Notes: generated by a model not told the origin, from the sequence alone. DNA of 64,000 bases from Isoetes taiwanensis (GCA_021234155.1 JAJEKV010000075.1:5718908-5782907); one strand, 5' to 3'. Positions 48,080 to 60,515 are shown, numbered from the stretch's first letter. Numbers and translations: made by a program.

Positions 48080-49330
48080 AAGCATGAAAGGGTGATTGAA
48101 TTTTTTTGTATATTGATGTAAAAATTTGAACTGGGTTAAAGTGTTTGTAATGTACATTTTGAATTTTACATGGAGTTGCCTATCATTAATAAAGGCGGTT
48201 GACATACAATATTCTCCATAATTATACCAAATCCTCCTGAAATCTTGTACTAGCTTCTCTATCAATAAAATCTAAATATCTTGCCTCAATGTGGTAAAAA
48301 AAAACTTTGGCGCACATTTTGAACTTTCCTCAATCGATCAAACATGGCTCCGGATTCTACCTCAATGAAAACTTGGATTCTGAATCGATTATATTATATT
48401 TGCTCCTAAATCGAATGCATTTCAAGAAACAAATGTATCTTGAAGAAATTGAAATCCCTTTCCTTCAAGCGATAATACAAATCCCTTCAAGCAATAATAC
48501 AAATCGGTTAATAATCTGATTTTTTGTGCGGGATGTTGTATCCCCTTTTCGCAGAATGGATCGATGTCTTAAAGCACCGGTTGAAGAAGAAACTATGGAA
48601 GAAGGATTGGACTCTCATGCAAACACTTCGAGGTCAAGATCGGGTTGATTTCAATCCTCGTTGATGAAGTTTCGGAAAGCATTGTTACAAGCAGGCAAAG
48701 AAAATCGAAACAGATGGTTTGTAGGGGTGGATACGTGACAAAGCCAATTAGAAGAAAGGTGAATGCTTCAGAATCTCATAATGAATGAGGTATCTAATTT
48801 GACTCCAAAACAAAGAAAGTATATTTGCAAGAAGATTATTGCGGGACAAAAGATTGCAATTCCTATTTGAGCTAGCCATTGGAAGGCCTCAAGAGGCTAT
48901 CATGAAAACAGATCCGTAAAGAATTTAAAGGATGGCCTCCAAGACGCCAAAAATGCAAAATAGCAATGACAGACTTGTCGCAAAGCATTCTGTACTATCT
49001 ATGGTGGTTGGAGAGGAAGGAGAATTACGTAAGACTTCACTAGCAGCCTAAGTTCTTGAAAAATACATCCTAGAAATATGAAACTAGCAGTGGAGAGAAG
49101 GAAAAGAATGTCACTAGGTGGAACAAATCTGTGGGCATTAGCAGGTCAAAATCCAAGAACAAATACGATAGATCAGGCTATGAAGGATATGGTTGCTCAG
49201 TTTTGGTTACATAACTCAAAGGTTTCACCAAAAATTAGAGATGTCATGAAGAAGAGGACACAACCAATTCAATATATTGACATTACACAGTGCACGATCG
49301 TAATTTAGTCAGTAATTGCATCTTGTTTTT
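48080..49330. other. Non-coding or degraded transposon interior
   Basis: A short frame at 49078-49308 (MKLAVERRKRMSLGGTNLWA) could be transposon-derived. Nothing else is recognisable. Confidence 0.3.
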
Positions 49331-49460
49331 CAGAATAAAGATGTTTTTTATTTTGTAACACTGATGTAAAGTTTGTAGATTTCTTTACTTTTTGGCAGAA
49401 TAAAGATGTCTTTTATTTTGTAACACTGATGTAAAGTTTATAACAGATTTCTTTACTTTT
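49331..49460. repeat. Two-copy tandem repeat, period 65 bp
   Basis: CAGAATAAAGATG starts units at 49331 and 49396; both run through ATTTTGTAACACTGATGTAA, with a short insertion in the second. Confidence 0.85.
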
Positions 49461-49602
49461 TGAATGTAATGTAGATGCAGTCTGCCCTAGTTGTTCTACA
49501 TGGAAATGTCAAATTATTTCATGGCAACACGTACATGTATATTTGTTTACATGTATATTCTGGATGTATATTTGTTTACATGTATATTCTGGATGTATTG
49601 TA

Positions 49603-49923
49603 GGGCATATGCATGCTACACCCTGCCATTTTTGGAACCTGCCAAAGTACCTGCACTAGGTACTTTTGGATTGGGTACTATTTTCTTGTTCTTTTGGTCA
49701 AAACTAATTCAAAAGTTCAATATAAAATGTCAAAAGCATATCAATGTTCAAGGTTAAGATAGAGATAATATTATTGGAGGCCAAAATGAATGTATTCAAT
49801 TTAACATTTATAGTTATTGAGATATTATAAAAGTACCCAGTACCCAGTGTTGGGTACTTTTTTAGGTAGTTTTATGGTTCCTAAATGGTACTTTTTTTGA
49901 TAGGGTGTAGCATGCTTGAATAC
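49603..49923. mobile_element. Small inverted-repeat element, copy 1
   Basis: About 321 bp, ends GGGCATATGCATGCTACACC and GGTGTAGCATGCTTGAATAC. The interior matches the element at 60516-60837 along its length (subterminal GGTACTTTTGG, AAGTACCCAGTACCCAGTG). The outer 8 bases are less symmetric than in copy 2 and no target duplication is visible, so this copy looks older. It has no coding capacity. Confidence 0.75.
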
Positions 49924-50839
49924 TTAAAGATGTAGGCATTAGAACTAAGAAGAAATTAGTGTGGAGATGTATTAATTGTCAAAAAATTATGTGACTTCAT
50001 AGTAAATGAAATAAAATTCATGTCAGAATGTGCATGTATGTGTGGGAGTTTAGGGTCTTGAATATATAAAAGATTTGTATGTAATGTAATGTAATGAGGT
50101 GACTAATTTTATTTCACTGTAATTTTACAAAATCTGAATTATTCCAATTTTTGTGGATCAAGATCCAGAGGTTCGGATTGGGCTTAGGCAATTTGAATAC
50201 TTAAAACCTTCTTGCATTAGAAAGCTAAAGGAAAGAAACACATGTTGTGTGCGTGAAACATGAGCAATCTGGATCCGCATAAGCTGTGCATTTAATTTGA
50301 TGAGGTCAAGACTCCATGAAAATTGTTCGTGCAATTTGGGGGCTATGGTATGACAGAGCAAAGAAAGTGCAACGAAAGTGGCATAAGCTACAATGTATGA
50401 AATCAGATTGTGGAAATTGTGGGAAACAATTAATTGAGTTGTGTCCAAGAGAATACAAGAAGCAGATTGATCAAACGCTTTATTGGCAAGTCTATGGTTA
50501 CGTTAATGAGCCCTCGAAGAAAGGAACTTCATTTAAGACTAAAGCTAATTGACAAGAAAGGCAGACTCAAGTAATATGTTGGATAACATGTTTGATCATA
50601 TGTCGAAGTTTGTATATCATAACTTTGTGGCACATTGGCGAAAGCAAACAATTCAAGGAATCCATGAAGAGTCTTCGATGATGATACCAGATATCGCTTG
50701 TTGATTTCTCTGAGAATTATACTTTGAAGCCATTGAACGAGATTCAAGCACAACATTGGTACAATGAACAAATCAGCATATTGGTCCACATCCGCGATGT
50801 TCAAGGTATAGGGTAAAATGAGGAAATGTGTGCACTTCT

Positions 50840-51860
50840 TTATTTTAGATGACAAAACACATGATACTCACTTTGTACAAAAAGCATTCAAGATGCACCT
50901 CAATTGCATTTGAAAGAAAATGGTGCTGGTCATATGAAATACCACTTAGTTTGGTCCGACGGGTGTGCAGCCCAATTCAAGTCGAGAAGAGCTTTCTATC
51001 ATGTAACTAGGTATCATCAAGAGCATAAGATCAGAATGCATTGGAATTTCTTTGGCTCGGGACATGGGAAGGGGCACACATGCGGAGAAGGAGCCATAGC
51101 CAAACTATGGCTCGAGGCGTAACAAAGAAAAAAAGGATGGGAAAGTGATAAAAAATGCGAGAAACTATATGTGAGGTTCTTGAAGAGAAAATTTTCGATG
51201 TGGAAAGGGTATTTTGGAAGGTGTCCGACATTGACCGTTCCCAAAGATTTGATGTGCTCCCGTGAAAGGGGTGCAATCTCTTCATTGCGTATCATCCATA
51301 GATCCAAATGATCCAACAAAGTTAATGTGTAGATCTCTTTCATGTTTTTGTAAGGCATGCATCAATTTTGATTGACCTGCTTGTGAGAATGCTGATCATT
51401 GTGGCAGGTGGGAGTTGAGATGGGTACGAGGCAGAGGACTTGTGGGCAAATGACGTGGACAATGTGGATGAGACAGTGCAGGTTGGAGATTATTTTGCAT
51501 CATTCACATCCCCAGACAATTATGAAAGGGTCCCTTATTATCTCATCCAAAGGTAATGAAGCGTGAAACATGCCCCCAAGAAGAAGACACCAAGGATGAT
51601 TATGGAAATGAATTTTATTGTGGTAATGAAGTTATAGCTGGTAACTACTTTGAATTGATTCCTGGTTGCCATCAAAAGTACAGGCTTATTCAAGGAAAGA
51701 AAGTTCTTGTCCATCCCGAGTCAGTAATTGGGGTGAGATTTCCATTGGAGCCAGTCAAACATAAGATTAAAGGTACATCTTATGCATATGAACTGACTAA
51801 CTATTGGCATGAAATGTTGCTGGGAAATTTGCCAGAGATTGTAGAATCTCTGTAATACGT
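50840..51860 (+). pseudogene. DDE-transposase-like remnant
   Basis: Frame pieces read LDDKTHDTHFVQKAFKMHL (about 50847-50905), then VWSDGCAAQFKSRRAFYHVT and MHWNFFGSGHGKGHTCGEGA (50950-51090). The pattern of an Asp in WSDGC, a QFK and a GHGKG segment recurs in transposase-like proteins of plants and invertebrates and is compatible with an RNase H fold. Stop codons end it at 51120. 51556-51855 (99 residues) is a further intact piece of unknown function. It may be the 3' part of the unit starting at 46380. The superfamily name is not certain. Confidence 0.5.
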
Positions 51861-53030
51861 TAACCTGTTGTTGAAGTAACTTTTCTATGCACTAAGGCAT
51901 GGACTTGCAAACTGAATGTAATCAGAATGTGAACCAGATTAAAACACAAACATTAATATATTGTTTATATAGTTCCAAGACTGTTATACTTAGTGTAAGT
52001 TGTAAAAAACACTGTAAGCAGAAGGTCTCAAGATTCAAGATTCAAGATTCAAGACTCAAGATTCATCCAGAAGGTCCTGCAGTGTGAGATCAGCAATGGT
52101 CCTGTTCCCGAAAATTGTGAGAAGAGTGTCCAGGACAGCTGTTTGGAAGTTGGTGAAGTCTAACAGAAGCAAGACATGTGCTTCTCGCTTCTGTTGCCAT
52201 TTATGATAGAGATTGGTAAAGTATGGTTTGAGGCTATTGAATCTCCAAACCTCAGCCCTTTTCAGCACTTTGTTGATTGCTTTTGCATGCACAACTTCCT
52301 ATTTAAGTTGAATGAGAATACTCTCTAGTTTGCTTTAGATAATTGGGATTCCTCATCCCCCTTGTCCGCTGCTACTCCCATAGCTCGATCCATGCTTCCA
52401 ACATTGTTAAGTCTCCTCTGTGCATCTGTGTAGAACATCATAAGCAATTGTTAGATTAGGAACAAAAGCATGTTTAAGAATAGGAGTACCCCTGAACTCG
52501 TGACTGCCTCTCCGTTTGATTTTGTTCAATTGGTTTCCCTGTTCGGCATTGATCTTCTCAAGAATCGGGTGCGCCAGGTGAGTTTGCATTTGAATTGGGG
52601 ATATGGATTGTGATCTAGTCGTTCGATCTCCTCCCGCCATCGGAATCAACCAGTCACCACAGGTAAAAAAGGAATTTTTATCCCTGTTTCTGATATGGCT
52701 CGTACGATGCCAATGATTTTATTCCTTAACCAATGATTTGTGCCAATGATTTGTTCAACATCCTTTTCTCAAAATCTATCCCACTGTCCTCTTTTTCTGA
52801 CCCAATTGGCCAATGGTTGATGCTGGCATATATCCCACAAGCCTAGCTCAAATGAAAGGGCTATACTCAATGTGGAATATTCCTTTCAATGTAATAAGGA
52901 ATATTCCTTGTAAGTATTTTTCTTTAAATGCATCTTGAAGCATCTGAAGCATCTGCCAAAAATTTCTGGATGTTGGTCCAGAAACCTCTTGAACAATACC
53001 ATCTGCATGAAATGAACACTAAACTGTTAG
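51861..53030. other. Intergenic sequence
   Basis: A short AAGATTC/AAGACTC microsatellite at 52025-52065. The minus-strand frame at 52056-52292 (IADLTLQDLLDES, TVLDTLL) has normal composition but no recognised family. Otherwise featureless. Confidence 0.35.
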
Positions 53031-53035
53031 GGTGT

Positions 53036-53580
53036 GTATACCACACCAAACCATGCACCATACCATGCCCCACACTATCATATTCACCAGAACGAGCACA
53101 TCCCACCACACACCACACCATTCACCACACACCATACACCATAGACCATACACCAACTATCATATTCACCAGAACGAGCACATCCCACCACACACCACAC
53201 CATTCACCACACACCCCACCACACATCACACCATTCACCACACACCATAGACCATACACCAACTATCATATTCACCAGAACGAGCACATCCCACCACACA
53301 CCACACCATTCACCACACTCCCCACCATTCACCACACCATTCACCATACACCGTACACCATACACCAAATGGTGGAGTGTGGAGCGGTGGTGGAGTGTGG
53401 TGGTGGGGGGTGGTGGTGTGGTGTGTGGTGGTGGTGGGGTGTGGTGGTGGTGGTGTGTGTAGTGGTGTGTGGTGGTATGATGTGGTGTGGTGGAGTGTGG
53501 TGGAGTGTGGTGGGGTGTGGTGGTGTGGTGTTGTGGTGTTGTGGATTGTGGTGTGGTGTTGTGGGGTGTGGTGTGGTACA
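53036..53580. repeat. CA-rich block followed by its GT-rich near-complement
   Basis: 53036-53367 is built from CACCA/CATTCACCA words and contains three copies of a unit with TATCATATTCACCAGAACGA (near 53077, 53157 and 53266). 53369-53580 is GTGGTGTGG-type sequence on the same strand. The junction CACCAAATGGTGG is palindromic, so the strand can fold into a very long imperfect hairpin. Open frames here (His/Pro/Thr or Trp/Cys/Gly/Val-rich) are artefacts. Confidence 0.85.
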
Positions 53581-53844
53581 AGGTCACAAAATATATCAGT
53601 CGAAACAATCAAGTAACTGCTTTGATTGACCAAAAATTCTTTAAATCAGAAATCTTTTTTCTTCAAAAAAAAAAAACTTACATAGTCATAAAGTATACTA
53701 TCAGTAGTATACTATTCAGCATAGTGTCATTTACACATTCCTAATGATAGGAAATGTGAACACAAATGTGAACAAAAGATATATATAAGCCTGTTACATA
53801 GTTCATCTTGCAAAATCGGATACTCGGACTCATGATCACTCGTA

Positions 53845-56800
53845 AATCGAGGAGGGCTGGCCGACACGTTCTTTCGGATTGGCATCACAATGCATGACCA
53901 AAGCATCTATTAGAAATTGTCGCCGTGGAGGTATGTATTCATGAGAGAACCATTTAGATGTAATCTGTGACATCCATAAATAAGGTTAGAAATATTTAAA
54001 GGAACATGAGATGCAAGTACATACAAGGGAAGGCATACAACTTACTTCCATATCTCTACCGAGACAAGAGCTTCAACATATTTGTGCATAAATCCCATCA
54101 CATACAACCCACATGATGTTAAATCGGCTGCTTTGGGCACCTCTACTTGCTGAATCCGATTAACATTATTTCTCTTCACTTAAATCGACGCCTCTAGATA
54201 CTTGACCGATCGATGTGGTTAACATTTGTGTGTGCACCTACATATCACTTAAATTTAGCATCGAATTAGCAAAGAAAAGCAAAGCAACAACTTAAAGTAT
54301 TACATACCCTTTGATTGCTTTCTCGTTCGTCGATAACTTGTAAGAGGATTCAAGACGGAATTCTCGGTGCGGTGTAGGATCTTGAATCGATGGTGCGAAG
54401 CGTAAAAACAGCCAAAGACAAAATGGTCATTCTCAAGGATAGGTGCAAGGATATGATGGCATTTAGCTACCACAATCCCCTTCATCCCTGATTTCACTAT
54501 TTCAATGACATTCAGTGATCCTTCAGCTGATTCACCCTTTCTTTTGCTGCTAGTAGCTTCTCTAAACCTTATATAGTTGTAAGCAGGATAAAAAAAGATT
54601 TTGCTCTTCCACTCAAAAGTCAATGTCTCATACAAGCACCTGGATTAGATTAAGATTAACATTAGAGACAAGGAATAACAACAAATACAGCTCGGTTACA
54701 ACCAGGTTATTACCTGCCATAAAGATCCACTAAGCGGCTACTCATTTTAGAGTTAGTTGCACATAAAATTGCTATGTCAGATGCTACTAAAGTATAAGTA
54801 AGTCAATGTTAGTGTCATATTAACAATTGATCCATGATAATAAAGCATAAATTGATACCTTCCAATCTCTGTTTCCAGTGGTTTAGACCTGCAAAACGAG
54901 TAAAATATAATAAGCTACTTAAGTATAAGTAAGTCAATGTAAGCTAGCAATTACCGTTTTGCAGCGGATGTTCCTGCTCTGGTTTGCACTCTCTTTTTTC
55001 CAGTTGTTTTGGCATCAGCTTTGACCATAAATTTAGTCGTTGCCTTGGCTGCAATCTCCAAGGCTTCTTCAACATCATCTAGCTCCTTTGAATCGTCGCA
55101 AGTCTCTGAAGACAAGAAAGTGCTTCATTCTAATGTTTTGAAAGCAAGACAAAAAAAGAAACACGTACCTGCCAAAGAACAAGCCTTTTCCTCAACTTGA
55201 AAACAAGCAGCCGTGGATTTGTTTTTCAATTTCGTCACCAACATCTTCAGTAATTTTATCTGTAAACACGCCAACGTAAGTTTCAAAATAAAAAAAAAAA
55301 AAAAAAAAAGAAACCCTGAAAAGGAGAGAGAATTACGGGCTTTTCCTAGTTGCTCCAATAATAGCATCTCGGCTTCAACATGTGGGATCTCTTTTTGGAA
55401 AACAACCTCTGCTGCAAAATATTGAACATTAGTGAACTCTAACTACAACAGATGCAATCTTAATGTAATCGAATGTAATCACCCTACCTTCCACATACCC
55501 CCTCGTCTCCAAATCCTGACCGATTGCTTATGAGTTGTTGCAATTCTCAAAAGTGATGTAGATGTGGATGGACTTCCAACATCGATATAGGCAAAACATT
55601 TTTTGTGCCGTGTTCAGCAATTGGGATGTCCGAGAATGGTAAATGCAACCCCTTCTCAATAACATTCTTCTTTTCACCTACAACATGAAATTTTGCTATA
55701 TTGAACTTAAGCATAGTGCACCTAAACATGAATTGTTTAGTTTACCTCAGTAGTTTTACTTTTACTTTCTTGATACTACCCATATCCGCATTGACACAAT
55801 TGGGTGTCAATAAGAATGTAAACACTTGATTCAGAATCAAGGGGAGATGTAGAGTAGATAGAAGCAAAATCAAGAAAAAACAATCGATGCAAATCAAAAT
55901 AGAACAAATGTTAATTACATGCAAGTAGGTTTTACTATGTGACAAACTTACTGCTGATAATGTAACGACAAAATAGAAGTACATTAGTGTACATAGCTAT
56001 CACAATGTAAAGGAAAACCAAATACTAAATTCAAATGTATTTCAGAACAAAATATTTTATCAATACACCCTATCAAATACATCATTCAAAGATTGAATGT
56101 AAAGGAAAGTCAAATACCAAATTCATATGCATTTTCGATCACATGTAAATGCAAAGTACAATCAATGCAATACACCCTATTAATACACCTCAGTAAAGGA
56201 ATTCTTTAAAAGCACTTCATGGCACATGTAAATGTAAAGTACGAAGCAAATACATTTCCTCTTTACAAGAAAGACAAAACCACGCCAAATCAAATGTTAA
56301 TACGCTTATGTACATGATGGAAACTAACTACATCTAAGTACACTCAAACTAATTATGTAATCAAAATAGAAATAGATGTACCTAGGAAGGGATTCCTAAG
56401 CAATGTCGCAGTGTCCCGGACCATGAACAATCATGTACACATGTATTCGTCGTTGAAACCCCTGAATATAAGACAAAATAGACAATATGTATGACCACAA
56501 AGTGGAGATATTACCATGGTCGAAGTCAAGGCAATCATTGTACCTGCCCGCAAGTATTGCTTATATGTGAGAATGAAGCGCCCGCCTTGTTGCGAAAGTA
56601 TGGGAGCGGGCTGCAGCCTATCGGTCTGATCTTTCCAAATGCTTAGTCATCTCCTTTATTTTATTCTCACAGTTGGAATTAACTTCCAAATCCTTGCTGA
56701 TTTTTTCAATGGCAGCTTCTAATCCTTGCAAATCAGCCTTTAAACAATCAATGGAAATCATTAGAGCATCTAAGTCAGCAATATAACTTGATTTCTCCCT

Positions 56801-57544
56801 CTCTAAATGGGATGCCAAAGCCATTTGCACATCAGTTGGCTTCCCGCTTGCTTTTAAACCTGCCATAATGCTGAACTGCTCACATATTTTTGCATCTTTA
56901 CTCTGCACAAGTCTTGTCAAGAAGCTCTTATCACTCTCATGCTTCAACAGTTCAATTTCCATTGTTTTCCTTTTCTCTTTTAAAGTCTGCAGTATTTCAT
57001 CAAGCATGGAGGCAGAATCTAATGCTCTTGTTTCCCTCCACCTTTTCATCATTTCCAACTGCTGCCCCAATTCTACATGAGGCATACATTTAATAGCTTT
57101 AACATTGGAAGACTTTATCAGAAGCTAATTTCGTCAGTCGATTCTTTTTTGAGAGCCTTTTGAATGAAGACTTGCACTTGCTTTCACCTCATCCCAATCA
57201 ATGCTTACTCCTTTGTAATGAAGTGCATATGCTCGGGCAAAATACAATGGAATGTGATGATTTGCAATGTCCCTCCTACAAAAAACGTGCTCATACACAG
57301 AAAAAAAATCTGCCATCCAACCAGGCTTAATCCCCGCGACTCTTGATAACCCCTAACGGCGGGGGCCTGAGAACCCCAAACATCCTCGCACTATTTGCAC
57401 TAGCCCTGGAAACATGCTATCAAAATTGTTGCTCCTAAGCTGCCTGATGCTTACCTTGTCAAACTCGGGCGGCAAGACCTCCCGATCTGAAGAAGACCCA
57501 CTCTTGAGTTTTCGGGCGGCAGTTCTAGTGGGAGACCTTGGCAT
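53845..57544 (-). pseudogene. Multi-exon transposon-type gene with probable Ulp1-like (C48) segment
   Basis: A series of minus-strand coding pieces in order: 57544-57353 (PEFDKVSIRQLRSNNFDSMF) and, in the same frame after a TAG, 57340-57134 (MADFFSVYEHVFCRRDIANH); 57093-56618, a 155-residue coiled coil; about 55700-55547; about 55110-54960 (ELDDVEEALEIAAKATTKFM) with a GT donor; 54760-54640; 54650-54300 (HHILAPILENDHFVFGCFYA), which resembles the Ulp1 His region; and about 53960-53850 (PPRRQFLIDALVMHCDANPK). Plant transposons often carry Ulp1-like proteases that cleave SUMO-type linkages. Residues needed for catalysis cannot all be confirmed, and the internal stop suggests decay. Exon limits are approximate. 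Confidence 0.5.
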
Positions 57545-57680
57545 GGGCTTTACAGGTTTGTTGCGAGGAGATTTCCTTGGAGATGTCTTTGTTCCAAGTC
57601 GTTTTGGTCATGATCTCTTCCCCGGTGCTTCAAACTCTCTCGAAAATGCAAGCTTTTGGCTATGGAGGTCCTGATCTTGG

Positions 57681-57820
57681 CTATGGAGGTTCGAATATGG
57701 ATGTCAAGCTTTCGGCTATGGAGGTTCGAATATGGATGTCAAGCTTTCGGCTATGGAGGTTCGAATATGGATGTCAAGCTTTCGGCTATGGAGGTTCGAG
57801 CGGGAGGAAGGTTGAACAGA
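57681..57820. repeat. 35-bp tandem repeat, four units
   Basis: CTATGGAGGTTCGAATATGG starts units at 57681, 57716, 57751 and 57786 (the last diverges). Because 35 is not a multiple of three, each frame reads the unit in all three phases, and all stay open. Confidence 0.9.
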
Positions 57821-57942
57821 GCGCGGGAGGAGAGTTCAAAATTATTTGCCCTATTAATGATTCATTCCAAGAATAATAATTTCTGGGGGGGAGGGATTTC
57901 CTTACATTTTGAATTTGTAAATGTAAAATACGGGCACTTTTT

Positions 57943-58441
57943 TTGCCCACCCTTTTATGCTTCTACCCAGCATTGACACAAGGTCATGTTGGACGGGCTT
58001 ATGGACATTTCTCTCTTGATCTTTGGAAAGATGGTTCAAACTTTCATGTTGGATCACTTTCTAGGATCTTACACTATCTTGAGTTGCCGGACGAAGACAA
58101 GTGTGGTGATCTGTATAGAAGCAGAACTACAGATTGCAAATTGATGCAAGTCGTAAAAGACACTCGACCACTGCAGCATAAGCTAGCGCAGACACAAGAG
58201 ATGATGCCTTCATCTTCTAGTGCCAACTTAGAAGGCTTCAATCCTCTTCCTCGAAATCTCTACTTACAGTTGGATAATGCATCAGGTCAAAATAAAAATA
58301 GATATATGTTCTCCTACCTCTCTTATTTGACATGGCTTAAGGTATTCGATAAGATTCAGGTTGGCTTCATGATGGTTGGGCACACTCATGATAATATTGA
58401 TGCATTGTTTGGGAACTTTTCGACGTTGATGAGTTCATCGG
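57943..58441 (+). pseudogene. DUF7869-type transposon protein, cut by copia insertion
   Basis: About 166 residues contain YLQLDNASGQNKNRYMFSYL and VGFMMVGHTHDNIDALFGNF. These are the hallmark motifs (LDN, NKN, GHTHxDID) of DUF7869, found in plant transposon-encoded proteins and probably a transposase-related catalytic domain. Upstream it reads GHVGRAYGHFSLDLWKDGSN, which suits the same family. The frame stops at 58446, inside the first bases of the copia LTR that starts at 58442, so the gene was interrupted there; its remainder should lie beyond the right window edge. It may be the 3' half of a unit whose 5' half is like 46380-48079. Confidence 0.75.
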
Positions 58442-59248
58442 TGTGAAGTATATATTCATATCAAATTTCATATGAGGTTCTGAACACAGTTAATGGGCTT
58501 GTTCATGAGAATATTTGCAGTTAAAAATGACAGCACTGTGATGAAAGCATATTTGGTCAGTGTTGAACACATATTAAACATGTAGGTCAGTGGAGTTAAC
58601 ATTTGTTTAAGGTTAAGATGAACTCTCTGCTAAAGAATGTGAATGATGGAATATTGCCTAAGGATTGAATAGTGAACATATAGTGAACATTTGCCTAAGG
58701 TACGTTCACTAGTGAAGTTGAATTAAGGGATAAATGGTGAACCATTGATTTGATATTTGGTGAACCATTGAAACAGCAAATATATCATTTTAAGTATATA
58801 AACAGAAGGTTGACATTAGTTCCATTCTTTCGGGAGGGAACCGAGATTCAAAATCTCGGTCAATACAATGGAGGCAGCATGCGCTCAGAGATTGTTTCAC
58901 GGCTTTCGGTTCGGCCAAGCGGCCGGACTGAAGGCTATAAGAAAATGTAAGAAGAATTAGACCTCAGTTGGTTCCGGAGGTTACCTACCTAAGTGCTCGA
59001 TTGAGGTCTGTGAATAGTCTGGATCTTTCATAGTTAAAACTTGGAGTTTCACACCATTGAAGTTAACCATTATGGATTATTTACTTGAGTTATGAAGTTC
59101 TAGTATTCAATGGTTTATGACTATGATTCATGATGTTATTTCCATGAATTTCATATAGTGTATTGTTTAAGGGATTATGCTGGTGAATTTGAGTAGCACA
59201 TATCTCTGGTTTGTCATTGTAACTAAATTGTGTTAACAAAATCTTACA
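58442..59248 (+). repeat. 5' LTR
   Basis: 807 bp, begins TGTGAAGTATATATTC and ends ATCTTACA, giving the TG...CA ends of LTRs; the primer-binding site follows directly. Confidence 0.9.
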
Positions 59249-59262
59249 TTGGTATCAGAGTA
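59249..59262 (+). other. Primer-binding site
   Basis: TTGGTATCAGAG follows the LTR, the usual copia match to the 3' end of initiator tRNA-Met. Confidence 0.85.
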
Positions 59263-59277
59263 GGTTAAGATCACAAC

Positions 59278-60515
59278 ATGGCAAGCAGATTTGGTGCAGG
59301 ATTACTCAGTGCAATTGAAGTTTTCAAGGGAGATTCTGGTTTCCAAGTATGGAAAGAGAAAATTAAGCATGTTCTGCAGGTTGAAGATCTTTGGGATCTC
59401 ATAGAAGAAAATGATGGAAGAAACTCAAGTAGTGTTGTTGGGAAAGTTGGAGCTGTTGCAGCAGAAGGAAGTTCTTCTAATGAAGAACAAACTGATGAAG
59501 TGGAGACACGAGAGGTTGTCTCTAAAGGAAGAATGTTTGAAGATAGTTCAAAATTGAGAGAAGCCCAGGGGATCATTATGAGCAAGGTGAGCTCAAGTAT
59601 AGTTCTCAAATTGAGAGGTATGAATCCTAGCCAAATGTGGAAGTATATGCTTTTGACATATGAAGAGAAAACATCTTCACAAATAGATGTGCTAGAAAAT
59701 GAACTGAGGAGGTTAAAATTCAGTGACAAAGATAATGTTAATGAGTTTTTCTAGAACTTTGATAATATTATTGCTGACTTAGAAGGAGCAGGGGTAATTT
59801 ATTCCCAACAGCAGCAGGTGTTAGCAATATCTAGGGCAGTGGCAGGCCTAGGTAATGTAGCAGTATTCATAAGAACAATTGCTAAGACAAGAATTGAGGC
59901 AGACGGAATGTTAAAAACTGAAATAGAGCAGAACAAAGTATTGGAAGAAGAGGAAGCTTCTCAAATTTTATTTGCCAAGAACAAATGTAAGAAAGAAGAT
60001 CGATCAAGTGGCAAGATAGGACCATGTTATAACTGTGATCAATATGGTCATATAAAATTAAACTGCCCTAATCTAATGAAGGAGATAAACTGCTACAACT
60101 GTGATGGCAGGGGACATTATGCATCTAACTGTTCTACTCCAAAGAATAATGCAAGGGGAAGAGGAAAAGGAGGCAGAGGAAATATAGGTCACAGGGGAAG
60201 AGGCAGGGGAAGGGGAAGGAATGCTTTCCATGAAGCTAATGTTGCAGAAGAAATTATGCTGGAAGATGACACAGGAGAAGAAGTTGAAGAGGTATGTTTG
60301 CATAAAGTTTTTTCATGTAATGATGGGATTGACAATGAGGATTTTCTGATTTTAGACAGTGGAGCCGAAAAAACAATTGCATGCAACCCCAAAATCTTGA
60401 AGGATAAAAAGGAAACATTAGGAGGTTTTATCCAAGTGGGAAATGGAAGTCTGCAAAAAGTAGAAGACATTGGAATTCTTGAGTTATTTAGTCTGGATGG
60501 AGAAATTGTAAATTT
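59278..60515 (+). pseudogene. copia gag and protease region, interrupted
   Basis: The frame opens MASRFGAGLLSAIEVFKGD, a typical copia gag start, and runs to a TAG at 59752-59754; the same frame then continues to about 60515. Two CCHC zinc knuckles (CYNCDQYGHIKLNC and CYNCDGRGHYASNC) lie near 60029-60132, followed by a Gly/Arg-rich basic stretch. The aspartic protease motif LDSGAEKTI is near 60353. The coding sequence then breaks at the 322-bp insertion. Gag packages the RNA and the protease matures the polyprotein; neither can be made whole from this copy. Confidence 0.9.

Noticed and set aside
52928-53633. Open frames of up to 233 residues rich in His/Thr/Pro or Trp/Cys/Val/Gly
   Set aside because: Products of the CACCA/GTGGTG low-complexity block, with overlapping frames open on both strands.
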